A stretch of 64,000 nt of DNA from JAAZMI01 sp050942615 (lineage in GTDB: Bacteria; Bacillota; Dethiobacteria; DTU022; UBA8154): positions 29,259 to 93,258 of the forward strand of contig JBMNNQ010000001.1 of assembly GCA_050942615.1 (NCBI GenBank), in the 5' to 3' direction. A program made the position numbers and the translations under genes. Shown here one piece after another: positions 8,105 to 16,335 of the stretch. A model generated the notes under the pieces. The model did not search any database. It was not told the origin of the DNA and saw nothing but the letters and a program-made list of their open reading frames with translations. Position 1 is the first letter of the stretch, and each line of letters opens with the position of its first letter.

Positions 8105-9108
8105 TTGGCTTTTTCTTCACCCCCGTAGCGGGCAGAATAAAGGGGCAGTCCTTTTTCCCCTTCAATGATCATCTCCAGGGTCCCCGGCCCCTTGTTGTTA
8201 TTCAGGAAAATAAGGCGTTCAAAAATATTTTCCTGTAATAGTTCACCTAGAACGGGCCGTTGGCAGAGCTCCTCCAGCGAGGAACCATGGACAGAAGCAA
8301 TAACGGATACCCCTGCAGATACAGCCTCAGCAAGAGCCTGTACATCCTCTTCCCTGCCGATTTCATCTGTAATAATTACCTGTGGTGAAAGTGAACGCAG
8401 CATGAGCATAATTCCTTCTGCTTTGGGGCAGGCGTCCAAAACGTCTGTCCTGATGCCAACATCCAACTGCGGAACCCCCTGGAAACAGCCGGCAATCTCG
8501 GAACGTTCATCAATAACGCCCACTTTTTGCCCCGCTTGGCCCAAAATCCCGGCACCGTTGCTGATTAAGCGAGCTAAATCCCTGAGCAGTGTTGTTTTCC
8601 CCCCCTGGGGAGGAGAAATAATCAGGGTATGAAAAATACGCCAGGTTTGCCGGTCAAACAGAAAACCGAGCACTTTTTCGCCCGCCCCTTTGATCTGACG
8701 AGCTACACGAAAATTAAGGGAACTGATGTCCCGCAAGATCCTGATCTTGCCATTTTCCAGCACTGCCCTTCCGGCCAGGCCTACACGGTGCCCGCCAGGA
8801 AGGGTCAGGTAACCCTGTTTTAGTTCTTCCTCAAAGGCATAAAGGGAATAACTGCTGATCAGTTCTACTGTCTTCTCTAAATCCTCACCAAAAACATGGT
8901 AAGCCTCCTTGGCTGTCAGGACAGGCCCCTTTGTCCCAAGAAAGACTTCCCCCCCCGCCCAATAGATAATAAGAGGCCGGGAATGCCGCAAACGTATTTC
9001 TTCTGTTTTATTTAAAACCTCCGCCGGCAATTTTTCGATAATAGCGCGGATCGGCAGGGTCAGAAAAGGGCAGATCTGTTTTATAATATTATTCCGGGCT
9101 TTCCCCAT
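8101..9108 (-). CDS. spoIIIAA: Stage III sporulation protein AA, channel ATPase (SpoIIIAA)
   Basis: SpoIIIAA is the cytoplasmic secretion-type ATPase proposed to drive the SpoIIIA-SpoIIQ channel. The 335-residue protein has a Walker A motif SPPQGGKTTLLRD (about residues 165-177), Walker B VIITDEIG (about 244-251) and a conserved GVIDERSEIAG strand between them. It is the first gene of the complete AA-AB-AC-AD-AE-AF-AG-AH operon, which in Bacillus is made in the mother cell under sigma-E. A degenerate sigma-E-like promoter can be proposed upstream. Confidence 0.95.
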   Translation of the reverse strand: MGKARNNIIKQICPFLTLPIRAIIEKLPAEVLNKTEEIRLRHSRPLIIYWAGGEVFLGTKGPVLTAKEAYHVFGEDLEKTVELISSYSLYAFEEELKQGYLTLPGGHRVGLAGRAVLENGKIRILRDISSLNFRVARQIKGAGEKVLGFLFDRQTWRIFHTLIISPPQGGKTTLLRDLARLISNGAGILGQAGQKVGVIDERSEIAGCFQGVPQLDVGIRTDVLDACPKAEGIMLMLRSLSPQVIITDEIGREEDVQALAEAVSAGVSVIASVHGSSLEELCQRPVLGELLQENIFERLIFLNNNKGPGTLEMIIEGEKGLPLYSARYGGEEKAK

Positions 9109-9135
9109 TTATAATTTCACCTTTCAAAAACTAAT

Positions 9136-9220
9136 GGCAGCAAAATGTTTACCTTATAGAAATAAGTATTGCAGAAAAGATCTGTTTATGAATGGCAAAC
9201 CGGTTTTTTTAAAATAAATC
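9136..9220 (-). promoter_or_regulatory. Possible sigma-E-like promoter region of spoIIIA
   Basis: The minus strand holds TCATAAA, about 13-14 bases, then CAATACTT, loosely like sigma-E -35 and -10 elements, some 60 bases before the operon start. The match is weak; the proposal rests mostly on the known sigma-E control of spoIIIA in Bacillus. Confidence 0.25.
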
Positions 9221-9268
9221 CTTCGGGAAAAAATATTTGTTTGGCAGCTGGTTGCCAATTACTGCCAT

Positions 9269-9302
9269 TAAAAAAGCCGGGAAAGGAAAGTTTCCTCCGG
9301 CT
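9269..9302 (-). terminator. Rho-independent terminator (second of tandem pair)
   Basis: On the minus strand AGCCGG plus AGGAAA pair with TTTCCT plus CCGGCT, followed by six T. It is about 230 bases downstream of the CD1247-like stop and guards the spoIIIA operon from readthrough. Confidence 0.8.
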
Positions 9303-9329
9303 GACTAATATTTTTTACACACCTTGAAA

Positions 9330-9367
9330 CCAAAAAACTCCCGGTTATGAAATTAAACCAGGAGTTT
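9330..9367 (-). terminator. Rho-independent terminator (first of tandem pair)
   Basis: Minus-strand AAACTCC and GGTT pair with AACC and GGAGTTT with one bulge on each side, followed by a T-rich tract (GTTTTTTGG). It is the nearer of two consecutive terminators after the CD1247-like gene. Confidence 0.75.
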
Positions 9368-9529
9368 AATAGCAATAAAAATTAGTCAGATATTTGAATG
9401 AAAAAACGGGTTAAATAAAAATGTTTAGCTCTGTTTTACCGGCCAAAATTAGCTTACAGAAACTACAGTTCTGCATGAACTATATTTGTTGGGAATCAGG
9501 ATGCAGATCCCCTTGGCTAAACAGTTTGC

Positions 9530-10066
9530 TTATGCTTCCGGAGGATGGTTCTCTCCCTCGTCATTTATTTCTTCCAGCTCTTCTTCCCATTCCTCATCAT
9601 TGATAAAAACAACTTTCCCGCAGTTAGGGCAGAGTACCTCCAGGGAATCTTCATTTTCCAGGATATCGTTGTCAATTGGCACCTCCTGATGACATTCCGG
9701 GCATTCTATTGAAAAGCTGACTTCATACTCATCAAGATCGTCCAAGTCATCGTGATCATCAGGATCGCCATCGTCGTCAAAATCGTCAAAATCATCGAAG
9801 TCGTCGTCATCGTCATCAAAGTCATCATCGTCATCGTCATCATCGTCAAAACTGTCATTTTCCAGGTCGGTCAGATCTTCATCAATGGCTTCAACATAGG
9901 AAAAAAGTTCTTCATAATCATCTTTTAAGGTATTGATAGAGCTGACAATATCATCGAGCACAGCTATGATTTGGTGAAAAACCTTGCCTTCTTTTTTGTC
10001 ATCCGAAACCCCCAGCCCTTCGACCAAACCCTTTAAGTATCCCATCCTGGCATCAAGATTTTCCAT
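9530..10066 (-). CDS. CD1247-like protein with Asp-rich tract and zinc ribbon
   Basis: A 178-residue acidic protein. Residues 1-65 form a helical N-terminal domain (MENLDARMGYLKGLVEGLGV) like the CD1247 N-terminal domain of Clostridia. Residues about 72-113 are an almost pure Asp/Phe repeat. The C-terminal third holds two CxxC knuckles (CPECHQEV and CPNCGKVV) expected to bind one zinc. No function is established. AAGGAGG lies just before ATG 10066. It follows efp in the same direction, and the tandem terminators follow it. The extreme acidity of the tract could indicate protein, calcium or nucleic-acid-mimic binding, but that is speculation. Confidence 0.75.
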   Translation of the reverse strand: MENLDARMGYLKGLVEGLGVSDDKKEGKVFHQIIAVLDDIVSSINTLKDDYEELFSYVEAIDEDLTDLENDSFDDDDDDDDDFDDDDDDFDDFDDFDDDGDPDDHDDLDDLDEYEVSFSIECPECHQEVPIDNDILENEDSLEVLCPNCGKVVFINDEEWEEELEEINDEGENHPPEA

Positions 10067-10153
10067 TTAAAAACCCTCCTTAGATATAATCGGGAGATAT
10101 AATCGGGCAAAAATAAAAATTACCGCCCTGGGTAGCTTTTTCCCCTGTCTATG

Positions 10154-10711
10154 TTAAACACGTTCTATATAGGTGCCATCACGTGTATCAATTTTCAGTA
10201 AGTCCCCTTCGCTAATAAAAAAGGGCACCTGCACAACAAGGCCTGTTTCCAGCTTGGCAGGCTTGCCACCGCCGGCAGCGGTATCCCCCTTAAAACTAGG
10301 ATCAGTTTCAGCCACCTTCAGCTCTACAAAGTGGGGCAGTTCCAGGCCGATAACCTCATTCTTGTAAAAAAGCACCTGTAAGCGCAGGTTTTCTTTTAGG
10401 TAGTTAATGCTATCTTCAACTTGCCGGCGATCCAGGGAAAGCTGTTCATAGCTTTCCGTATCCATAAAAATATATTCTTCCCCGGTATTATAAAGATATT
10501 CCATTTCCTTCCGTTCAATAATGGCCCGGGGGACCTTTTCCCCTGCCCGAAAGGTTTTTTCCACGACTGCCCCGCTGCGCATATTTTTTAAACGGGAACG
10601 CACAAAAGCAGAACCTTTACCTGGTTTAACGTGCTGGAATTCTACAACTGTAAAGATATTCCCCTCCAACTCGATTGTTAACCCTGTATGAAAGTCATTA
10701 CTGGATATCAT
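10154..10711 (-). CDS. efp: Translation elongation factor P
   Basis: EF-P rescues ribosomes stalled on consecutive prolines. The 185-residue protein has the three-barrel layout of the family, with the modification loop HVKPGKGSAF (Lys32 at its tip) and a C-terminal IDTRDGTYIERV close. Lys32 is the residue modified in Bacillus EF-P. AAGGAGTG precedes ATG 10711 at good spacing. It follows the Xaa-Pro peptidase, the usual pepP/efp pairing in Firmicutes. Confidence 0.97.
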   Translation of the reverse strand: MISSNDFHTGLTIELEGNIFTVVEFQHVKPGKGSAFVRSRLKNMRSGAVVEKTFRAGEKVPRAIIERKEMEYLYNTGEEYIFMDTESYEQLSLDRRQVEDSINYLKENLRLQVLFYKNEVIGLELPHFVELKVAETDPSFKGDTAAGGGKPAKLETGLVVQVPFFISEGDLLKIDTRDGTYIERV

Positions 10712-10773
10712 CTCCGCATCACTCCTTGCTTGCTAATACCTTGCGGGCTATTTTACCTCCATAGTTTCCATAG

Positions 10774-11859
10774 TTAATATACAAATTTTTTTTCACTGTT
10801 TGTCAAAACCTGTACCCCGTCAGCACGCAGAACAACCAAGTCTTCGATCCGGACCCCTCCCCAATTTTCAATATAAAGGCCCGGCTCGATAGTAAAGACC
10901 ATTGTTTCTGCCAACACACCCTGTCCCCGGGGCGCCAGGGTCGGCAGTTCATGGATTTCCAGCCCCACACCATGGCCCAACCCGTGGCCAAAATATACAC
11001 CGTAGCCCTCCTGTTGAAAATATTGGCGCACCATCGCGTCCAGGGCAGCACATTCCTGCCCGGCCTTTGCTGCCCGCAGAGCCATTTCCTGGGCGGCCAG
11101 CACCAGGTTATAAATTTCAGACTGCTTGGCAGTCGGCTCGCCAAAAATAAAGGTCCGGCTCATATCAGAAGAATAGCCGTTATAAACTGCTCCAAAGTCA
11201 ACAGTAACCAGTTCTCCGGCAGCAATTGTTTTAGAACTGGCTACGCCATGGGGCAAGGCAGAACGTTCTCCGGAGGCAACAATGGTTTCAAAAGCCAATT
11301 TTTCCGCACCCAATTTACGCATCTGAAATTCCAGTTCGTCGGCCACCTCCCGTTCACTGATGCCCGGTTTGAGCAAAGGCAGCACCCTTTGCCAGGCATC
11401 GTCTGCTATGCGGGCGGCCCCGGCAATCAGTTCAATCTCGGCTTCTTCTTTTTGGGCCCTGATTTCTTCAAAAAAATTATAAACAGGCCGGAGTTCGCTG
11501 CCGGGAACAGCTTTTTGCAGGATCCGGTATTCCCGCCAGGATAAATATGCTTCTTCCAATGCGATTTTTTTAAAACCCTTTTGGCTGATAAACCCAGCCA
11601 GTTTGGAATAATCCATGCTGCCCCCCACAGGCACAATTTCAAAGGCGGGGGCTTCCTGGCCGGCCTGTTCCAAATAACGAAAATCGGTATAAAGCTGCGC
11701 TTCCCGGCCGGTTAGCAGTAAAAAACCGCTGCTGCCGGAAAATCCGCTGAGATAGAAAATATTGGGATGGTGGGTAACCAGAACAGCTTCAAGGTTGTTT
11801 TCCTCCATTTTTTGACGGGCTTTTTTCAGTCTGTTTAAAATAACGCCACCTCCACACAC
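10774..11859 (-). CDS. Xaa-Pro peptidase, M24 family (PepP/YqhT-like)
   Basis: A metallopeptidase removing N-terminal residues before proline. The protein has an N-terminal creatinase-like domain (SGFSGSSGFLLLTGREAQLYTD) and a pita-bread catalytic domain. The metal ligands are visible as DFGAVYNGYSSDMSRT (two Asp), GHGLGHGVGLEIHE (His), FTIEPGLYI (Glu) and GVRIEDL (Glu). The frame's only standard start is GTG 11859, which has no ribosome site. A strong GGAGGTGG lies just inside it, followed by an in-frame ATT rather than ATG, so the true start may be near 11841. It lies upstream of efp, as usual. Confidence 0.93.
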   Translation of the reverse strand: MCGGGVILNRLKKARQKMEENNLEAVLVTHHPNIFYLSGFSGSSGFLLLTGREAQLYTDFRYLEQAGQEAPAFEIVPVGGSMDYSKLAGFISQKGFKKIALEEAYLSWREYRILQKAVPGSELRPVYNFFEEIRAQKEEAEIELIAGAARIADDAWQRVLPLLKPGISEREVADELEFQMRKLGAEKLAFETIVASGERSALPHGVASSKTIAAGELVTVDFGAVYNGYSSDMSRTFIFGEPTAKQSEIYNLVLAAQEMALRAAKAGQECAALDAMVRQYFQQEGYGVYFGHGLGHGVGLEIHELPTLAPRGQGVLAETMVFTIEPGLYIENWGGVRIEDLVVLRADGVQVLTNSEKKFVY

Positions 11860-12108
11860 TTTTTGCGTTAAAAAAGATCAGGGGTGTTGCTGTGATTAAA
11901 TCATCCTGCATTTATTATTTACTATTTTTTCGCAAGCACTCTTAAAATTTAAGCCTTATTGCGGTTAGTTCCACTTTCAGGGAAAAAATCCTGCCTTGAC
12001 CGGTAAAAATAAATAAACTTACCTTGTTTCCTTTTGTGCAAGCGCGGGCGCGGGTAACAAGCGCTGCTGCAGTCTGCAGAATCTAGGCCCGCCTTTAATA
12101 CTTTAATG
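11860..12108. other. Intergenic region between pilin-like operon and Xaa-Pro peptidase
   Basis: About 250 bases with no convincing gene. GC-rich partial inverted segments near 12040-12085 could end the pilus operon transcript, but no hairpin followed by a T run is visible. The efp/pepP promoter should lie here; no consensus pair stands out. Confidence 0.5.
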
Positions 12109-12630
12109 CTACCAATTTGCAGGGGGATTCCGGGAAACCCTGACCCTGCCGGTTACAGGTAGAACTATAACATAAAGTTTATCCCCTTTTTCAGATTTTA
12201 AAACAACTGTCCCACCACCGCTGCGGCAGGGATGCCCTAAATTATTGAAGGCTGCAACAGGAGGATTGCCACCGAAAGTGGTTAATCCTTCAAAATAAAT
12301 ACCCTCCGGCAAATTAATAAACAGCTGTCTGTTTTCCGGCAGCAAAAGCTGGTAGCGCTCTGTTTTAATAAGAAATTTTACCAGGCACTCTTCTCCGCTG
12401 GTAATTGCCTCCTGGCGCAACAGGCGCAGATCACTCCTTAAATTATGGGCTGCCGCCTCCAGTTTCCAGCGCGCAGAGATGTCCAGGCGGGGCAGGAGCA
12501 ACCCTGCAAAAAGAGAAATGATAGCCATCACTGCCAGCAGTTCAACAAGCGTGAAACCGCCGCTGGCGCAGCAATGTTTATTTATCGGAAATATTTTGTC
12601 TGATTTGCGACATTGCACCGGGTTTTGCAC
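12109..12630 (-). CDS. Type II secretion/type IV pilus minor pseudopilin (GspH/FimT-like)
   Basis: The protein has a class III signal: basic N-terminus, then cleavage site G-FTLVELLAVMAIISLFAG with Glu5 conserved, followed by a GspH-like beta domain (NLRSDLRLLRQEAITSGEEC). Mature pilins of this type sit in the membrane and join the pilus tip or pseudopilus. It is the last gene of the cluster. GTG 12630 has a distant AGGAGCAG site, so the start is uncertain. Confidence 0.8.
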   Translation of the reverse strand: MQNPVQCRKSDKIFPINKHCCASGGFTLVELLAVMAIISLFAGLLLPRLDISARWKLEAAAHNLRSDLRLLRQEAITSGEECLVKFLIKTERYQLLLPENRQLFINLPEGIYFEGLTTFGGNPPVAAFNNLGHPCRSGGGTVVLKSEKGDKLYVIVLPVTGRVRVSRNPPANW

Positions 12631-12679
12631 TTGGAATCACTGCTCCTGCTATTTTCTACATGCCCTGTTGGGGGGGGAC

Positions 12680-13219
12680 CTAGTAACCGTAAAACCCATG
12701 GATAATAATGCCTGTTTCTGCAGTATCATCGTTTTCTTCCCCATTTTCCTTCTCAACAATGTCTATAAATATTTTGATGACAGCCTGCGCGCTTCTTTCC
12801 CCGGGGGCAGATCTGTAATAACCGCGCACAACAAGTGTGTGGTAATGCTCGTAACCGTATAAATGACCCGGGGGCAGCCACTCCAGGGTAAAATATTCTT
12901 CTGCCGGCCCAGTACCGACATAAACCGGCATCCCCCCGGTATTATGCAGAAAGTATTCCGGCTGTTCATTTAAGAGGGCCAGGGCCGCCTCTACCCCTGC
13001 TTCGGCAATATAGTGTGCCTTAATTTTTTGGGTGTAACCTTTGGCAATGAACCTTTCCTGTTGGGAACCTTGCAAAAAAACAGCCCCGAGCAGCAGCAGT
13101 GCAGTAGTTATAAATATAACTAAAAATAATATAGAGCCTTTTTCTTCTTTAAGGAAAAGAAAAATTGTTTTTTTTGTCTGGATAAGGTTAAGATTAAACC
13201 TTTTACACAGGTGGAACAT
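12680..13219 (-). CDS. PilX-like minor pilin
   Basis: A 179-residue protein with a prepilin-like leader ending EEKG followed by SILFLVIFITTALLLLGAVF. The AEAGVEAALALLNE helix typical of PilX N-terminal proteins comes next. Such proteins prime or cap type IV pili. The C-terminus ends in an unusual Gly/Tyr/His stretch (GIIIHGFYGY). It lies within the run of pilin-like genes and follows the PulJ/PilW-like gene by about 16 bases. No orthologue can be named with certainty. Confidence 0.7.
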   Translation of the reverse strand: MFHLCKRFNLNLIQTKKTIFLFLKEEKGSILFLVIFITTALLLLGAVFLQGSQQERFIAKGYTQKIKAHYIAEAGVEAALALLNEQPEYFLHNTGGMPVYVGTGPAEEYFTLEWLPPGHLYGYEHYHTLVVRGYYRSAPGERSAQAVIKIFIDIVEKENGEENDDTAETGIIIHGFYGY

Positions 13220-13235
13220 TTTTTTGCTTCCCCCG

Positions 13236-13883
13236 TCACTTGATCGGCAAAACCAGATTCTGCAACCGCACTACGCTTTGCAAAACGCAGGAAACCCCGC
13301 GGGCCGGATCCGGATCCTTTTCCTGTATTCTTAAAACCACCAAAATCATGGGGGGTAAGTCCAGGCTGTTGCCCGCCTGTGAATCCTCCGGGGGAAGGTA
13401 ACGGAAAAAATCAAGCCCGGCTATACAGTAGGCAATTTCATTATATGGTCCTGTTCCACTTCTGAGTTCAAGGGCTTTTTTTGTTTTGTTAAATTTAAGG
13501 GTATAAGTGGTAATTACTTTTTCTTCGTTTTTTTTGGTAAATCCGGTCAAAGTCAGGCTGGCAGCCCCCTGCTGCAGTTCATCACCGGGGCAGTATAAAG
13601 GGAGGGCTTGGACGTCTTTTAGGGTGCAGGCATAACGCAGTATCCCCGTTATTTTATCCATGGCAATCCTGGCATTTTGCTGGACATCCACGGCGGCTAA
13701 ACTGCGCTTATAGCCTTGCAGGTTGCCGTAATAAAAAGTCAGCAGAGTTGTCAGCAACAGACTAAAAATAGCTGTTGCCAAAACAATTTCTATTAAGGTG
13801 GCACCATGTTCCAGCCCCAACCTTTTTTTCCAAGCCTGCCAGGTTTTCAGGAGCCGCCCCGGCGCAATTTTACCACAAGTCAT
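13236..13883 (-). CDS. PulJ/PilW-like prepilin
   Basis: A 215-residue protein with prepilin cleavage site HG-ATLIEIVLATAIFSLLLTTL and conserved Glu5, followed by a helical stalk (QQNARIAMDKITGILRYA) typical of PulJ/PilW minor pilins. Its 26-residue basic leader is long for a class III signal, so an internal start is possible. It sits between the PilV-like and PilX-like genes, matching the usual order of a minor-pilin priming complex. Confidence 0.75.
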   Translation of the reverse strand: MTCGKIAPGRLLKTWQAWKKRLGLEHGATLIEIVLATAIFSLLLTTLLTFYYGNLQGYKRSLAAVDVQQNARIAMDKITGILRYACTLKDVQALPLYCPGDELQQGAASLTLTGFTKKNEEKVITTYTLKFNKTKKALELRSGTGPYNEIAYCIAGLDFFRYLPPEDSQAGNSLDLPPMILVVLRIQEKDPDPARGVSCVLQSVVRLQNLVLPIK

Positions 13884-13919
13884 GTTATACCGCCAAATTT
13901 TATTTTCAAGGCCATCTGA

Positions 13920-14543
13920 TCAACATTTCATGATCAACGTCCCTACATTTTGAAACCTTCTGGAACCCCCTGGAAATATTTTAAGCCTTCCTGAACCCTC
14001 TGGAATCTTAAAACTGTACCTTTTTTTGGCATTAAAAACCTTTAGGGAAATCCCCCCGGCTGTGGCCCTACAGGTTTTAGTTTCAGTTTCGATTTCATCA
14101 ATGTCAGTATCAGAACCAGTTTTTGCCTTGCAACCTTCCCCTAAATAAGAAACCAGGGAAACAGTACGGGGGTTTTCTGAATTCCCCCAGGAAACGAGTA
14201 CCTTCAGAAATAATATTTCCCCCACTGCATCGGGGAACAGGTCTGATAAAGGTACAGGCATAATTTTTGTTTCCCGGGTATAATCCCCTCTTGCTTCTTG
14301 CCAGCAGGCTTCTTCTTCCCCCTGCAGGCAGTTTTTAAGCGCTGCATAACCCCTGCCCTTGAGTATCTCCATCCCCTCCTGGGCCAGAGTTGCAGCCTCT
14401 GTTTCCTGGCGGCTGAAACGAATGAAGGCTGCAGAACTTGTAAACAGGGAAGAAATGGGCATGATCAGGATGCCCACCATGGCAACTGCCGCCAGAACTT
14501 CAATTAAACTGAAACCATCCTCTTTTTTCAAGAAAAAAAACAT
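13920..14543 (-). CDS. PilV/GspI-like prepilin
   Basis: A 207-residue protein with a short leader and cleavage site DG-FSLIEVLAAVAMVGILIMPI (Glu5 conserved), followed by the QETEAATLAQEGMEILKGRG helix of PilV/GspI proteins. The last 45 residues (SLKVFNAKKRYSFKIPEGSG onward) are basic and unlike the rest, and may be a divergent tail. It follows the GspG-like gene by only six bases. Confidence 0.75.
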   Translation of the reverse strand: MFFFLKKEDGFSLIEVLAAVAMVGILIMPISSLFTSSAAFIRFSRQETEAATLAQEGMEILKGRGYAALKNCLQGEEEACWQEARGDYTRETKIMPVPLSDLFPDAVGEILFLKVLVSWGNSENPRTVSLVSYLGEGCKAKTGSDTDIDEIETETKTCRATAGGISLKVFNAKKRYSFKIPEGSGRLKIFPGGSRRFQNVGTLIMKC

Positions 14544-14549
14544 TTTTCC

Positions 14550-15077
14550 CTATTCCGCAAGGTAAATATAAATATTGTTGTGGTCATCCCCTGTTGCCTT
14601 GGTAACATCTTTTCCGAGTTTATCTTCTAGTTTGTCAACAGCACTTTCAGGCACCTTACTTAATTTTAGGTACAGTTTGTCCCCGTTGCCCCCACCTTCC
14701 TCACCTTCTACATTTTTTGTTAACGTATAGGTGCCGCCCCAGGGGTTTTTTTCAGGCCATCTGTCCAGGTAGGGGCCGTTCCAACCTTCGAGATCTGAAC
14801 CTTCACTAGGCTTTTCAGCAAGGCCGGGATCCTTTCCCCCGGTTTCACCGCTTTCACCGCTTTCACTGCTTGCGGTGCTTTCCGGCCACGCTCCGGTATC
14901 GGCATGGTAGGCCAGGGCTGCGCTTTGAATGCTTTTGCTGTCTGCCACCACCGCAACCACCCGGCTGCTTTCAATGGCCTTCAAAATATTGGGGGTTACT
15001 ACAGCTCCTAAAATAGCAATAATGGCTACCACAATAATCAGTTCGATCAGGGTAAAACCATCCTCTTTCCTTAACAC
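14550..15077 (-). CDS. GspG-like major pseudopilin
   Basis: A 175-residue prepilin with cleavage site DG-FTLIELIIVVAIIAILGAVV. The GspG-type body includes NGPYLDRWPEKNPWGGTYTL, a motif of major pseudopilins that bind calcium. A Ser/Gly/Glu-rich insert (residues about 65-90) is unusual and looks like an exposed loop. The start is GTG 15077, with AAGGAGG at about ten bases. It is expected to be the most abundant subunit of this cluster. Confidence 0.85.
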   Translation of the reverse strand: MLRKEDGFTLIELIIVVAIIAILGAVVTPNILKAIESSRVVAVVADSKSIQSAALAYHADTGAWPESTASSESGESGETGGKDPGLAEKPSEGSDLEGWNGPYLDRWPEKNPWGGTYTLTKNVEGEEGGGNGDKLYLKLSKVPESAVDKLEDKLGKDVTKATGDDHNNIYIYLAE

Positions 15078-15160
15078 CTGTATACAACCTCCTTATTTTA
15101 ATTTATTTCCCTGCAGAAACAGGCAGGAAAAAAGTTTAAGCAACTAATAATTACAGTTTG

Positions 15161-16240
15161 CTAAAGTATCTGGTAGATCTCAAAGACAGGCAAAATAACA
15201 GCCAGGACAATAAAAGTAACTATTGTCGCCATGACCAAAATCAGCGCCGGTTCCAGCATGGCATGCAGGCGTGAAACGGCGTAGGAAACGTCCATTTCAT
15301 AAAATTCTGCTGTTTTTAAAAGCAGGTGCCCCAGGTTGCCTGTCTGTTCCCCGATATGAACTTTTTCTACAAGCATTGGCGGGAAAAAATTGAAGGTTGC
15401 TAAATTTTCAGCTAGGGAGCGCCCCCGGACAACGCCCCTTTCAACCTGCTTGATATTTGCAGAAATAATCCTGTTTTCCATAACTGCCTGAAGCAAATTC
15501 AATGCGGGCAACAAAACCATGCCGCTTTCCAAAAGGGTTCCCAGTATCCGGCAAAAACGGGCCAACATGATTTTCCTATAGACAGAACAAAAGAAAGGAA
15601 AGTCAAGGCGCAGCCGATCAGCCAAGTGGGCACCCTGTTCTGTCTGCAGGCACCTTCCCAGGATCAAACAAAATATCATTAACACCAGTAAAAGCAGATA
15701 CCAGTGGGCTACGAAAATTCTGCCCAGGCTAAAAAATACTTTTGTAAGCAGCGGTATTTCCAGGCCCAGGTTTTCAAAAACCCGCATAAAGTTGGGTAAA
15801 ACAAACACCAATATAAAAATTACAATTAAAAAAACAACCCCCACTAAAAATTTGGGGTAGAAGGTGGCCGTCTTGATTTTTTGTTCCAAATCATACTGTT
15901 TTTCAAAATGCCGGGCCAGTTGTTCTAAAACAGTATCTAAAACTCCCCCCTCTTCACCGGCCCTTACCATGCTGAGCAGGATGTCCGGAAAAATATCACT
16001 GTGTTCAGCCAGAGAATCAGCCAAGAGATGCCCGCTTTCCAGCCTTGCGGCTACTATCCGCAGTCTTTCCCTGATTACAGGCTGTTCTGTTTGTTCACCC
16101 AGCAGCTGCAGGCTGTGGAGAAAGGTAATCCCGGCAGCATTCAGAACGGCAAGCTGCCGGCAAAATGTCATCAAGTCCCTGGTTTTCGGACGGGAATGAA
16201 AAAAGAAAGGACTGTGTTTATGTTCAGCATTGAATGACAT
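15161..16240 (-). CDS. Type II secretion/type IV pilus platform protein (GspF/PilC family)
   Basis: This inner-membrane platform protein has two repeated T2SF domains. The first spans about residues 23-145 (FCRQLAVLNAAGITFLHSLQ...MVRAGEEGGVLDTVLEQLA), the second about 225-345 (FCRILGTLLESGMVLLPALN...VHIGEQTGNLGHLLLKTAEF), with membrane helices near 150, 185 and at the C-terminus. Length (359) is slightly below PilC. It works with the adjacent ATPase at 16336-17652. Confidence 0.93.
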   Translation of the reverse strand: MSFNAEHKHSPFFFHSRPKTRDLMTFCRQLAVLNAAGITFLHSLQLLGEQTEQPVIRERLRIVAARLESGHLLADSLAEHSDIFPDILLSMVRAGEEGGVLDTVLEQLARHFEKQYDLEQKIKTATFYPKFLVGVVFLIVIFILVFVLPNFMRVFENLGLEIPLLTKVFFSLGRIFVAHWYLLLLVLMIFCLILGRCLQTEQGAHLADRLRLDFPFFCSVYRKIMLARFCRILGTLLESGMVLLPALNLLQAVMENRIISANIKQVERGVVRGRSLAENLATFNFFPPMLVEKVHIGEQTGNLGHLLLKTAEFYEMDVSYAVSRLHAMLEPALILVMATIVTFIVLAVILPVFEIYQIL

Positions 16241-16335
16241 CTCATCCCCCCCTCCAGCCTGTAACAGCGCCTAAACGACAGACCAGCCAGATCCACTAAA
16301 AAAGTTAAAATATTCTGCCTTATAAAAACCTGTTT

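Larger units (their letters stand above)
9109..9529. other. Intergenic region with tandem terminators and spoIIIA promoter
   Basis: These 421 bases hold no convincing gene. The right half carries two successive minus-strand terminators (9265-9302 and 9330-9367) for the CD1247-like/efp transcript, and the left half should hold the spoIIIA promoter. The rest is AT-rich with no further clear structure. Confidence 0.7.

Noticed and set aside
9740..9860. Repeated CATCGT-like units as a possible CRISPR or minisatellite
   Set aside because: They are in frame and encode the Asp/Phe tract of the CD1247-like protein. There are no spacers.
12670..12677. Eight-G tract near the PilX-like gene, as another phase switch
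   Set aside because: The tract lies just past the stop codon, between two genes, so slippage would not change any protein.
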